DNA of 22,586 bases from assembly GCA_030672885.1 (NCBI GenBank), contig DAOVFN010000001.1:1-22586 (forward strand), written 5' to 3'. Of the stretch, positions 8,208 through 15,877 are shown one piece after another (positions within the stretch are counted from its first letter, which is position 1; every line of letters begins with the position of its first letter). A program made the position numbers and the translations under genes. The notes beneath the pieces were generated by a model, which searched no databases, was not told the origin of the DNA, and saw nothing but the letters and a program-made list of their open reading frames with translations. This DNA comes from Candidatus Aenigmatarchaeota archaeon (GTDB taxonomy: Archaea; Aenigmatarchaeota; Aenigmatarchaeia; QMZP01).

Positions 8208-8261
8208 TATCCAAACACGTGATTCGTCCAGACAAGAACGGAACCTCCACGCACCAGAAGG

Positions 8262-8684
8262 TCACTTGAGGGGAGTCTCTTCCGCAACGAGCTCGAACTT
8301 TATCCCGTACTGGATAAGCCCTGCGGGCCCGTCCTCATGGAACTTCCTGAACACAGGCGATACCTTCCTGCCTATGTCTATGCTCTCGGGGTTGCCTACT
8401 ACCTGGCCGGATAGCCTTGTTCCCTCATCGAGCTCTATTATGGCCACCGTGTATGGGGTGTATTTTTCAAACCCTTCGGGAGGGACCCTGATAACAGTGT
8501 AAGAGATTATCTTGCCACGGCCCGAGAATCTGAACTCCCTGATGTCACCCTTTCTCCTGCACGCAGGACAGAACTCCTTGGGAGGGAAATATACCGTATT
8601 GCATGTATGGCACTTGGTCCCTGTTAAGGTGTACCTGCTCTTCTGGAGCCTCCAGTACAGGGGAACGCTTGATTTGTGTACCAT
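8262..8684 (-). CDS. DUF35 OB-fold protein bridging thiolase and HMG-CoA synthase
   Basis: 140 residues from the ATG at 8684, chosen because GAGGTGAT precedes it by a few bases and because a longer upstream frame would run through the thiolase end. Residues 25-42 hold a zinc-ribbon (CHTC at 25-28, CPAC at 39-42), followed by an OB fold (GRGKIISYTVIRVPPEGF, then LSGQVV). In archaea this protein joins acetoacetyl-CoA thiolase and HMG-CoA synthase in one complex and passes acetoacetyl-CoA between them in the mevalonate pathway. It is the last gene of that operon, with its start 5 bases after the thiolase stop. Confidence 0.92.
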   Translation of the reverse strand: MVHKSSVPLYWRLQKSRYTLTGTKCHTCNTVYFPPKEFCPACRRKGDIREFRFSGRGKIISYTVIRVPPEGFEKYTPYTVAIIELDEGTRLSGQVVGNPESIDIGRKVSPVFRKFHEDGPAGLIQYGIKFELVAEETPLK

Positions 8685-8689
8685 GATTA

Positions 8690-9868
8690 TCACCTCTTTG
8701 GCTTGGCGTCGCCATTCGCCAGCATGCTGACCACTGCGGTGGCTCCGCTTCCTCCTATATTGAGTGCAAGTCCTGTGTTGGCCCCTGTGACCTGCATGGG
8801 ACCGCACCGTCCCCTGAGCTGATTGGTAAGATCAGCGAGCTGCCGTATGCCCGTGGCGCCCACAGGGTGGCCCACTGACTTGAGGCCGCCGGTCGTGTTG
8901 ACTGGTATCTCGCTGTCCCTGGATATCTTGCCGTCTTCCACGAATTTCCCGCCCTGGCCCTTTTCACAGAACCCGAGGTCCTCAAGGGCAATGATTTCGT
9001 TTATAGAGAAGCAGTCGTGCACCTCTGCCACATCGATGTCCCTGGACGAGAGGCCTGTTTCCTGATAGGTCTTCCGGGCGGCTACCCTTGTGGCGTTGAG
9101 TCCTGTCAGGCTTGCGCGGTTGTGAAGCGCAAGCGTGTCGGTTGCCTGGGACGTGCTGAGCACCCAGATAGGGTTGTCAAGCTTCCTTGCAATCTCTTCG
9201 GACACCAATATGACTGCCGCGGCGCCGTCGGTTATGGGTGAGCAGTCAAGTAGGGTGAGGGGATCCGATATCATGGCAGATTTAAGGACCTGTTCCACTG
9301 TTATCTCGTACCTGAACTGCGCACGCTCGTTAAGGACGCCGTTTTTGTGGTTATTCACACTGACCATGGCCATCTGCTCCCTGGTGGTGCCGTACACAGC
9401 CATGTGGCGCCTTGCTATAAGGGCATAAAGGCCCGCAAAGGTAAGTCCCACGCTGGCCTCCCATTCCTGGTCGCCCGCTCCCATGAGGGTGGCAATGGCA
9501 TCCGTCCCCATGAGGTCTGTCATCTTCTCTGCGCCGGCGGCCATGATAACGTCATATTTCCCGCTTTGTATGGCTATGCAGGCATTCTTGAATGCCACGG
9601 CGCTTGAGGCGCATGCTGCTTCGAATCTGGTAGCGGGGATTGGAAGAAGCCCGGCATACTCGGCTGCCAGGGCCCCGAGGTGCCCCTGACCTATGAACCT
9701 GCCTGCAGACATGTTGCCCACATAGAGCGCCTGGATGTCCTTGCCGTCGAGTTTTGAGTCAGCAAGCGCAAGGGCTCCCGCCTCTGTGGAGAGATCCCTT
9801 AAAGAGCGCTCCCAGTGCTCCCCGAATTTGGTGTATCCCACACCCACGACCGCAACCCTTCTAGTCAT
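8690..9868 (-). CDS. Acetoacetyl-CoA thiolase (archaeal thiolase-family, mevalonate pathway)
   Basis: 392 residues from the ATG at 9868, which is preceded by GGTGG; a GTG three codons earlier is less likely. The acylated cysteine lies in EAACASSA (Cys86). Further active-site motifs are EVHDCFS and SVGHPVGATG, the latter carrying the catalytic His. The enzyme condenses two acetyl-CoA to acetoacetyl-CoA, the first step of the mevalonate route to archaeal lipids. Its partners flank it: DUF35 immediately downstream, and HMG-CoA synthase upstream beyond a 92-residue gene that it overlaps by 8 bases. Length and motifs are intact. The family also includes SCP-x-like thiolases, so the assignment to acetoacetyl-CoA rests on this context. 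Confidence 0.93.
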   Translation of the reverse strand: MTRRVAVVGVGYTKFGEHWERSLRDLSTEAGALALADSKLDGKDIQALYVGNMSAGRFIGQGHLGALAAEYAGLLPIPATRFEAACASSAVAFKNACIAIQSGKYDVIMAAGAEKMTDLMGTDAIATLMGAGDQEWEASVGLTFAGLYALIARRHMAVYGTTREQMAMVSVNNHKNGVLNERAQFRYEITVEQVLKSAMISDPLTLLDCSPITDGAAAVILVSEEIARKLDNPIWVLSTSQATDTLALHNRASLTGLNATRVAARKTYQETGLSSRDIDVAEVHDCFSINEIIALEDLGFCEKGQGGKFVEDGKISRDSEIPVNTTGGLKSVGHPVGATGIRQLADLTNQLRGRCGPMQVTGANTGLALNIGGSGATAVVSMLANGDAKPKR

Positions 9869-10139
9869 CAAAACCACCTTTTAATTCATATTCTGCCATG
9901 AGCTTGTTTCTGTGTATCTCATCAGGGTCTCGCAGAGGCCAGCTGAACCTATCCAGGGCGTTATCTCCCCTGTAGATTGTGGCTTCCACCTTTCCGTCTG
10001 AGATGGTTATGCTGTAATGTCCTGTACATGATACCTGTTGGCCGGTTTTCTCTGCATAATCTGTGTTTTTTTCCATGTCGTCTCTCCATCCTGGCCAAAT
10101 CTTATCGAATTCATCAAGGAATTCTTTGCGTGTACCCAT
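9861..10139 (-). CDS. Unknown 92-residue protein inside the HMG-CoA synthase / thiolase operon
   Basis: 92 residues; I do not recognise a family. It is acidic and soluble, with an N-terminal helical part (RKEFLDEFDKIWPGW) and a beta-like middle (QVSCTGHYSITISDGKVEA, then TIYRGDN). The C-terminus reads EIHRNKLMAEYELKGGFDD. It starts 4 bases after the HMG-CoA synthase stop, with a GTGAT ribosome site formed at that stop, and its own stop overlaps the thiolase ATG by 8 bases. It must therefore be co-transcribed and coupled with both. The usual archaeal arrangement has HMG-CoA synthase next to thiolase and DUF35, so this is an insertion into a conserved set. A role with the complex is inferred from position alone. 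Confidence 0.8.
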   Translation of the reverse strand: MGTRKEFLDEFDKIWPGWRDDMEKNTDYAEKTGQQVSCTGHYSITISDGKVEATIYRGDNALDRFSWPLRDPDEIHRNKLMAEYELKGGFDD

Positions 10140-10143
10140 AAAA

Positions 10144-11181
10144 TCACATCTTGAGCTTGCCCCGCAGCTTCACGTACATTCCGTAGTCGATGTTGGTCTT
10201 TTTGGAGATGTAGTGCTCTGTTGTGGGAGCAAGGTCCCTTCTTTCAAGTATCTTGTCGGTAACAGTGAACGAGAAGGCATCCGAGCCTGCGCCAGAGCCG
10301 TATGAGACCATGAATATCTTCTGGCCTGGCTTTGCCACATCAAGGACGTTGCTCAGACCCAGCGGGGATGAGCCGGAATAGCAGTTGCCTATGCGGGTGA
10401 CCACAAGGCTCTGCTGGAGCTGCTGCCCGGAGAAACCCAGCATCTTGGCTGCGTTCGCAGGGAACTTTCCGTTCGGCATGTGGAAGACAACGTAATCGTA
10501 ATCACCGGGTTTCGTTCCGGTCCTCTCCAGGAGCATCCTGGCCGCAGAGGTCACGTGCTTGAAATATGCCGGCTTTCCTGTAAAGCGGGCACCGTGCTTG
10601 GGGTAGTCCTCCATGTTCCTCCGCCAGAAGTCAGATGTGTCTGTGGTGAAGGAGCATGTGTCATCAAGGGTGGCAAGGGGGTCCCTGCCTATTATGAATG
10701 CCGCGCCACCTGCGGCTGCGGTGTATTCGAGTGCGTCTCCCGGCCTGCCCTGGGATGTGTCTGCGCCTATGGCCATGCCATATTCGATCATGCCTGCCTT
10801 GACCATTCCGTAGCAGCACTGCATGGCTGCAGTGCCAGCCTTGCACGCGAACTCGAAATCAGCAACCATGATATCATTCCCAAGGCACAGGACTTCGGAC
10901 ACCACGGTTCCCGAGGGCTTCACTGCATAGGGATGGCTCTCGCTGCCAATATAGATGGCCCCTATGGCAGCGGGGTCTATGCCAGCGCGGAGCAGGGCAT
11001 TCCTGCCTGCCTCGGTGCTTATGGTTATGGTATCCTCGTCCATGTCAGGGACGCTCTTTTCGCTGACCATGAGGCCGCGCTTGTAGTTCTCTGCATTCTC
11101 TCCCCATATCTTTGCTATTTCCTCGACAGAAATTCTGTGCCTGGGGATGTATGCACCGTAACCCACTATTCCTATTGTCAT
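10144..11181 (-). CDS. Hydroxymethylglutaryl-CoA synthase
   Basis: 345 residues, the normal archaeal length. The catalytic triad is visible: Glu81 in GSESHPYAV, Cys113 in FACKAGTAA and His234 in [11 protein letters not shown]. The late glycine-rich motif ([13 protein letters not shown]) is also present. The enzyme condenses acetyl-CoA with acetoacetyl-CoA to HMG-CoA, the second step of the mevalonate pathway. It is the first gene of a four-gene minus operon with the 92-residue gene, thiolase and DUF35. A TATA box at 11211-11223 is centred about 36 bases before the ATG, so the leader is about 10 bases. Confidence 0.96.
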   Translation of the reverse strand: MTIGIVGYGAYIPRHRISVEEIAKIWGENAENYKRGLMVSEKSVPDMDEDTITISTEAGRNALLRAGIDPAAIGAIYIGSESHPYAVKPSGTVVSEVLCLGNDIMVADFEFACKAGTAAMQCCYGMVKAGMIEYGMAIGADTSQGRPGDALEYTAAAGGAAFIIGRDPLATLDDTCSFTTDTSDFWRRNMEDYPKHGARFTGKPAYFKHVTSAARMLLERTGTKPGDYDYVVFHMPNGKFPANAAKMLGFSGQQLQQSLVVTRIGNCYSGSSPLGLSNVLDVAKPGQKIFMVSYGSGAGSDAFSFTVTDKILERRDLAPTTEHYISKKTNIDYGMYVKLRGKLKM

Positions 11182-11210
11182 ATGGATTCGCCTCTGATTG
11201 AAGTGACAGA

Positions 11211-11223
11211 ATATTATATATAG
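11211..11223 (-). promoter_or_regulatory. TATA box of the mevalonate operon
   Basis: CTATATATAATAT on the minus strand is centred about 36 bases before the HMG-CoA synthase ATG, giving a short leader of roughly 10 bases that includes AGGCGA. Confidence 0.55.
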
Positions 11224-11301
11224 GGAACAGAAAGGCTTTTAAATGGACGTGTTGGCGTTCGACGATATGTGAACCGTGCGCGCATGGTGGCTGCAGTATC
11301 C

Positions 11302-11310
11302 TTATATATT
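11302..11310 (+). promoter_or_regulatory. TATA box of the carbamoyltransferase gene
   Basis: TTATATATT is centred 26 bases before the ATG at 11332. This supports a leaderless start there rather than the upstream in-frame GTG at 11269. Confidence 0.65.
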
Positions 11311-11331
11311 TATGAAGATGTCAGTTTTGTT

Positions 11332-13071
11332 ATGAGCAAGACCGTACTGGCCATACACGATGGCCACACTGCCACAGCAGCCCTGATAAGGGACGGGAGG
11401 ATACTGGCATGCATCAGCGAGGAGAGGCTCAACAGGACAAAGGAATGGGGCGGCGTCCCGAGGATGGCCATGCAGGAGGTCCTGAGGGTTGCTGACGTGC
11501 AGCCAGAAGAGGTCGACAGCGTGGTCGTGCCCTCCCTGATAAACCCCATAACCAATATGGAGGCAGGAAGGAGGAGCCTGCCCCGGAGGGTGTTCGGCCA
11601 GTCATCACGGCTTGTCCCCAGAAGAGTGCTGCGCTCTGATAGGTGGGTGAGTCCCGCGGTGAGCGTTCTCAAGAGGTTCAGGCATGTGGGTGACATAAGG
11701 AAGGCTCTCGGGGACCTCGGGATAGTCAGGGAACCGGTGTTTTGTGAGCACCACCTGGCGCATGCTGCCGGCGCGTATTATCCAAGGTGGTTCGGAAAGA
11801 AGAAGTGTCTTGTGATAACAGCGGATGGTTCGGGTGATGCCGTGTCTGCAAGCATCAACATCGGGGAGGGTTTTGACATAAAGAGGGCTGTGAGCATATC
11901 GAACTATAACTCCCTGGGCGAGCTGTATTCCAGGGTGACAGAGTTCATGGGCATGAAGCCGCTCTCGCATGAGTACAAAGTAATGGGTCTGGCTCCATAT
12001 TCCAGGGAGAGGCACATCCAGAAGGCATATAATGAGTTCAGGAAGATGGCGAGAATAAGTCCCAGAAACCCACTGGTTTTTGAGAACATGAGCGGTGTGT
12101 GGAAATGGCAGTACCTGAAGAAGCTCCAGAGCGTCTTTGAGAGGGAGCGGTTTGACAACATTGCCGGGGGGCTGCAGAAGTTCTTTGAGGAGATAGTAAC
12201 AGAATGGGTCGGCAACATCATGGAGCATTATGATGCACATGACATCTGCCTGGCAGGGGGGCTGTTCATGAACGTGAAGGTCAATCAGAAGATACTTGAG
12301 ATGCCCGGCGTGGAGAACCTCTTTGTGATGCCGTCGTGCGGGGATGAGAGCCTTGCGATAGGAGCTGGGCTGTGGCAGTATGCGCAGCTCTGCAAGGAGG
12401 ACTGCACAAAACCCAGGATAGAGCCCATGGGGCCGCTCTATCTCGGGCCAGATTATTCCGGAGGGGAGATAGAGGATGCCATAAAGGCCAGCAAGGTGAA
12501 GGGAAAATACAGAGCGGAGCAGGTCGGAGACATAGACGGTCATATAGGAGAGAGAGTGGCCAGGGGCGACGTTGTGGCAAGGTTCTCGGGAAGATGCGAG
12601 TGGGGCGCCAGGGCGCTGGGAAACAGGAGCATACTGGCAGATGCCCGTAACAGGGATGTCGTGATGAAGATAAACGATGCCGTGAAGAACAGGGATTTCT
12701 GGATGCCGTTTGCGCCGAGCATCATGAAGGAGAGAGAGAAGGACTACATAGTCAACACAAAGGGATTCCCCGCGCCATATATGGTCGTGTCATTCAATAC
12801 GACAGAGCTGGGGAGAGAAACCCTGAGGGCGGCAATCCACCAGTACGACTTCACGGCAAGGCCCCAGGTAGTGGAGAAGTCATGGAACCCGGGATATCAC
12901 AAGGTGCTGAAGTCATTTGAGGATGAGACCGGGGAGGGAGGCTTCCTCAACACGTCGTTCAATCTGCACGGCTATCCCATCGTATGCTCGCCCCAGGATG
13001 CCATAAGGACACTGGAAGTCACCGGGCTTGAGAACCTGGCGCTGGGGGACTGGTTCATCAGCAAGAAGTAG
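11332..13071 (+). CDS. NodU/CmcH-family O-carbamoyltransferase
   Basis: 579 residues from the ATG at 11332. This start puts MSKTVLAIHDGHTATAALI at the N-terminus, matching the family, and agrees with the TATA spacing. The N-terminal ASKHA-like domain carries EHHLAHAAGAYY (His140, His144) and VITADGSGDAVS. The middle carries LAGGLFMNVKVNQ and SCGDESLAIGAG. The C-terminal YrdC-like part carries GRCEWGARALGNRSILAD. Family members make carbamoyl-AMP from carbamoyl phosphate and ATP and pass the carbamoyl group to a hydroxyl of a sugar or antibiotic. Its stop lies 3 bases from the stop of the convergent PIG-L gene, and the glycan genes beyond point to a carbamoylated surface sugar. The acceptor is not shown by sequence. 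Confidence 0.94.
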   Translation: MSKTVLAIHDGHTATAALIRDGRILACISEERLNRTKEWGGVPRMAMQEVLRVADVQPEEVDSVVVPSLINPITNMEAGRRSLPRRVFGQSSRLVPRRVLRSDRWVSPAVSVLKRFRHVGDIRKALGDLGIVREPVFCEHHLAHAAGAYYPRWFGKKKCLVITADGSGDAVSASINIGEGFDIKRAVSISNYNSLGELYSRVTEFMGMKPLSHEYKVMGLAPYSRERHIQKAYNEFRKMARISPRNPLVFENMSGVWKWQYLKKLQSVFERERFDNIAGGLQKFFEEIVTEWVGNIMEHYDAHDICLAGGLFMNVKVNQKILEMPGVENLFVMPSCGDESLAIGAGLWQYAQLCKEDCTKPRIEPMGPLYLGPDYSGGEIEDAIKASKVKGKYRAEQVGDIDGHIGERVARGDVVARFSGRCEWGARALGNRSILADARNRDVVMKINDAVKNRDFWMPFAPSIMKEREKDYIVNTKGFPAPYMVVSFNTTELGRETLRAAIHQYDFTARPQVVEKSWNPGYHKVLKSFEDETGEGGFLNTSFNLHGYPIVCSPQDAIRTLEVTGLENLALGDWFISKK

Positions 13072-13074
13072 TCC

Positions 13075-13683
13075 TTATATGCTGTCGGATTTGAGTATTC
13101 TCACGATTTCAAAGGCCTCGGCGTGGCTTACTGACGTGGCAAGGCCCCTGAACTGGGAGAGGCCCCGGATGGCATTGATTTTCATGTAATCCTTCCCGTT
13201 CTGGGTGGTGAAATTCTTGAGGAGTTCTGTCTTCTGGTCGATGTAGCTGCTGATGTCTACATAGTAGTTGGGGCTGAAGTTCAGGTAGAGGCTCGGGGAC
13301 TCGTAGGCAAATATCTCGGGGACGAGCCTGGCCGCAACAAGGGTTGTATAGGCTGCGTTGCGGTGGTCCTGGTGGGTGTCCTTGACAGAGTGCGTGTAGA
13401 CCCTTCTGGGGTTCAAGTCCTTGATTATGGCCTCGAGTTTCTCTATAAGCTCGTGGCTCTGGGGCACCGCTGTGTCAGGGTAATCAAAAATGTGGAGCTT
13501 GGCCCCGATTTTCTTGGCAGAATCCCTGGACTCTTTGGAGCGTGTTTCCGGATCTCCGCCTTTCTCGCCCCTGCTTAGGATTACAAAGGTCGCGCTATCC
13601 CCCCTCTTGATGTGCCGCATGATTGTCCCGGCACAGCCGAACTCTATGTCGTCTGGATGGGCCCCTATAGCGATTATGTTCAT
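13075..13683 (-). CDS. PIG-L/LmbE-family N-acetylglucosaminyl deacetylase-like enzyme
   Basis: 202 residues. The zinc motif GAHPDDIEFG lies at residues 7-16 (His9, Asp11, Asp12), with the later metal and catalytic histidines in THSVKDTHQDHRNA. PIG-L proteins remove the acetyl group from GlcNAc in lipid- or inositol-linked sugars. The start has a strong AGGTGAT site formed by the end of the ATP-grasp gene 4 bases upstream, so it is the third gene of the minus glycan operon. A soluble cytoplasmic enzyme is expected, as there is no signal. The substrate is inferred to be a lipid-linked or nucleotide-linked GlcNAc made with the transferase at 14625-15629. Confidence 0.93.
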   Translation of the reverse strand: MNIIAIGAHPDDIEFGCAGTIMRHIKRGDSATFVILSRGEKGGDPETRSKESRDSAKKIGAKLHIFDYPDTAVPQSHELIEKLEAIIKDLNPRRVYTHSVKDTHQDHRNAAYTTLVAARLVPEIFAYESPSLYLNFSPNYYVDISSYIDQKTELLKNFTTQNGKDYMKINAIRGLSQFRGLATSVSHAEAFEIVRILKSDSI

Positions 13684-13687
13684 GATA

Positions 13688-14617
13688 TCACCTTTTCATT
13701 ATCCTGTTATTGAAGATCCCCTCTTTCCACTCGGTCCTGGGAATGTCCTTGCCCGAGAGCATCATGCAGAGGAGCTCTGGTATGTTGGCGCCGGCTTCTG
13801 CGGTTATGGGCAGGCCGCCAGAGAACCTGGGATTTATCTCCACCAGTTTCATGCTGCCGGTGCGGTCTGCCTTGAACTGCATGTTTGAGGGCCCCATAAA
13901 CCTTAGAATGTTGCATAGCTTTTTAACCTTTTCCTCTATTTCGGGGTGCCTCTGGGTCTCGCCCCTCGACGAGATGCCACTTATGACATCAAGCCTCTTT
14001 CTTGGAACCATCACGACCGGAATGCCTCCGAGGTCGCAGAGCACATCAACCGTGTATTCCTGGCCAGGAAGGTGCTCGCAGAACACGTTGTCCCTGCTTA
14101 TCAGTTCCTGAGGAATCTCTGCATAGTTCTGGAAGTAGCGGGTTCCCCGGCTGCCCCGGCCCTGCCTGGGTTTCATAAACACGGGTCCGGAACCGAAGAC
14201 TGCAAGGTCCTGGCGGGTGCCGGTAACCACATGCCTGGGGCAGAAGGGCTCGTCACTGATAGCACTGTAGAGCAGCGCCTTGTCGTTGCATGTTTTTATG
14301 GTTGTATAGGGAGAGACCACCACCCTGGCATTGAAGTGCTCGGGCCTGTATGAGAACACAAGAAGTTCCTCGTCAACCGTGGGGATGAGCACGTCTATGT
14401 TCTCTCTCTTTATGATTTCGTTTATTGCGCGCTTGAACGCATCGTGGCTCCTGGCGTGAGGAACGGTATAGAATCTCACCCCTGACACGCCCGTCCTGGC
14501 AAGCTCCTCCCTTTTCTTGGGGTTGGAGTCACATGCAGCCACAACAGAACCCGCCGGAAGGAGGTTCACTACGTTGGTTCCTGCGGGTCCGCCAAGGCCG
14601 GTAACGAGTATGCGCAT
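13688..14617 (-). CDS. ATP-grasp enzyme (carbamoyl-phosphate-synthase-like)
   Basis: 309 residues from the ATG at 14617, preceded by GTGAT and 7 bases after the transferase stop; an in-frame TTG at 14632 would overlap that gene and is less likely. The N-terminus MRILVTGLGGPAGTNVV is the Rossmann-like pre-ATP-grasp domain, with IDVLIPTVDEELLVF typical of CarB-like members. The ATP-grasp core shows GPVFMKPRQGRGSRGT (ATP lysine and glycine loop), a conserved acidic patch (FCEHLPGQEYTVDVL), and the metal site EINPRFSGGLP. Such enzymes ligate a carboxylate to an amine via acyl phosphate. In a glycan operon with a deacetylase, amide formation on a freed amino sugar is a reasonable inference. The true substrate is unknown. 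Confidence 0.9.
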   Translation of the reverse strand: MRILVTGLGGPAGTNVVNLLPAGSVVAACDSNPKKREELARTGVSGVRFYTVPHARSHDAFKRAINEIIKRENIDVLIPTVDEELLVFSYRPEHFNARVVVSPYTTIKTCNDKALLYSAISDEPFCPRHVVTGTRQDLAVFGSGPVFMKPRQGRGSRGTRYFQNYAEIPQELISRDNVFCEHLPGQEYTVDVLCDLGGIPVVMVPRKRLDVISGISSRGETQRHPEIEEKVKKLCNILRFMGPSNMQFKADRTGSMKLVEINPRFSGGLPITAEAGANIPELLCMMLSGKDIPRTEWKEGIFNNRIMKR

Positions 14618-14624
14618 GTCATCA

Positions 14625-15629
14625 CTATCCAATTGTCCATATCAGGATGAGGCACCAGAGCGCATAGAGGCCTGAAATCAGTATGGTGACGTCGTTTTCA
14701 TAGCAGCGCCCCTTGAGCCTCCTTATGAACTTCATGGCAACATGGGTAAGGGACCATATCTGGGGATAGGGCTCCTTCAGGCTGCCGTCCTTGGAGGGTA
14801 TGCCGAAGCACTCTGGCTTGAATGTCTGCCTATTACTGTATATATAATGGAGCTCCCTGGATTTGATTGCGCCCTCCAGGATGTAGGGTGCCATTATGAG
14901 TACCATTATGGTCTGGAAGTTACCCATCACAGCAACCACGGCGAACAGGGCTCCTGCAAAATAGGTGAATGTGTCCCCCGGAAAGACCCTCGAAGGATAG
15001 CGATTGAACCAGAGAAAGGCAATAAAGCCGGACAGTGCTACAAAGAGCACAGGAAAAAAGACAGTGCCCTGAGTGAACCACATGAGCGTCAGGGTGCCTG
15101 TTATCGCAAGCGTGGCCTCGAGACCGTTGAATCCGCCAAGCAGGTTCACGGCATTGGTCGCAATGATGAATCCTATGGGAACCATGACAAGGGGATAGAA
15201 CAGCCAGGGAAGGGATATCTGGCAGCCTATAACAGAGATGGACATCCTGTCCAGAAGGAATGGTATCAAGGGCAGCACGGCCACCGTTGTCATGAGGGGT
15301 TTCTTCCACCGGACAAATCCCATTTTCCAGCCGCTCACGTCGTCTGTATAGGCTATTGCTGTTATTGTGGTGAGGGAAATCATGGAAGCGGCTGTAATCA
15401 GCATGAATTCTGTCTGCCCCGCCACCCAGTACGTACTCAAGACCACTATCATGCCCAGGAGGAACGCCATGAATACCACGATTCCGCCTGCCTCGGCTAT
15501 CTTGGGCTTCCGGGGTTTGTTCATGTCCCTGCCCACGAGCCCCCTTTTGCGGGCACTCTCTATCCACCTGGGTGTCAGGGCGAGAGTGACCACGAAGGCC
15601 AGGGCGCCTGCCAGAGCGAGTTCGTACAT
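14625..15629 (-). CDS. Polyprenyl-phosphate HexNAc-1-phosphate transferase (MraY/WecA/Alg7 superfamily, AglH-like)
   Basis: 334 residues from the ATG at 15629, which has GGTG a few bases upstream; a GTG three codons earlier is the alternative. About ten membrane segments are visible. Family motifs are KPRKPKIAEAGG near the N-terminus, AYTDDVSGW (catalytic Asp-Asp), TNAVNLLGGFNGLEA, and FPGDTFTYFAGAL. A later cytoplasmic loop contains KPECFGIPSKDG. Enzymes of this family load GlcNAc-1-P or a related sugar phosphate onto dolichyl or undecaprenyl phosphate, the first step of N-glycan or surface glycan assembly. It leads the minus operon with ATP-grasp and PIG-L genes. The sequon-rich surface proteins in this window could be end acceptors. 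The exact sugar is not readable. Confidence 0.93.
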   Translation of the reverse strand: MYELALAGALAFVVTLALTPRWIESARKRGLVGRDMNKPRKPKIAEAGGIVVFMAFLLGMIVVLSTYWVAGQTEFMLITAASMISLTTITAIAYTDDVSGWKMGFVRWKKPLMTTVAVLPLIPFLLDRMSISVIGCQISLPWLFYPLVMVPIGFIIATNAVNLLGGFNGLEATLAITGTLTLMWFTQGTVFFPVLFVALSGFIAFLWFNRYPSRVFPGDTFTYFAGALFAVVAVMGNFQTIMVLIMAPYILEGAIKSRELHYIYSNRQTFKPECFGIPSKDGSLKEPYPQIWSLTHVAMKFIRRLKGRCYENDVTILISGLYALWCLILIWTIG

Positions 15630-15656
15630 GGTATGCACCGTTAACTGAATATGTTG

Positions 15657-15851
15657 TATTATTAGTACCTGACATAATCTTGTGCATCAGCACGAGAGTG
15701 CATGCACATCTCTTGAAACCAGCGGTTTCAAGTCTTTGCAGCAGAGCTGCAAATCTCTCGCATTGGCATGCAAGACTTTTTGGAATTGTGTCAGGTACAA
15801 CTAGCAAAGGACACTTTCCAATTTATTATGTCCTTTACTATAATTAATTTG
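15657..15851 (+). repeat. Structured repeat, copy A (hairpin-rich form)
   Basis: The 15630-15877 spacer has no gene but holds this element. Its arms are GTACCTGACA (15665-15674) and TGTCAGGTAC (15789-15798); pairing extends inward to 14 positions with one G-T. Inside are CGAGAG/CTCTCG (15693-15698 with 15755-15760), CTTGAAACC/GGTTTCAAG (15712-15720 with 15724-15732, loop AGC), TTTGCAGC/GCTGCAAA (15735-15742 with 15746-15753, loop AGA) and the palindrome GTGCATGCAC (15698-15707). To the right, AAAGGAC and GTCCTTT (around 15806-15837) form a second inverted repeat. The outer edges, ATTATTAGTA and ACTATAATTA, are themselves near inverted repeats. A homologous copy lies at 20335-20450 on the opposite strand. 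Nature unknown: a MITE-like mobile element or a structured RNA are both possible. Confidence 0.75.
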
Positions 15852-15877
15852 TGTGTTGAGTGTTTAATATTGATTAA

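Noticed and set aside
8685..8807. Longer N-terminus for the DUF35 protein
   Set aside because: It would lie inside the thiolase gene and is Arg/His-rich with no homology. The ATG at 8684 has a strong GAGGTGAT site.
10480..11223. 247-codon plus-strand frame
   Set aside because: It is antisense to HMG-CoA synthase, whose catalytic residues are intact.
11269..11331. Extended N-terminus of the carbamoyltransferase from a GTG
   Set aside because: The family N-terminus begins at the ATG at 11332, and a TATA box lies within this stretch, so the extension would be untranscribed.
11605..12543. 312-codon minus-strand frame
   Set aside because: It is antisense to the carbamoyltransferase, which has all its family motifs.
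13400..13425. GGTTCAAGTCC resembling a tRNA T-loop
   Set aside because: It lies in the coding frame of the PIG-L gene and no acceptor stem or anticodon arm can be drawn around it.
14742..15644. 300-codon plus-strand frame
   Set aside because: It is the antisense shadow of the membrane sugar-phosphate transferase, whose motifs and membrane segments are clear. The shadow is His/Gly/Cys-rich with no recognisable domain.
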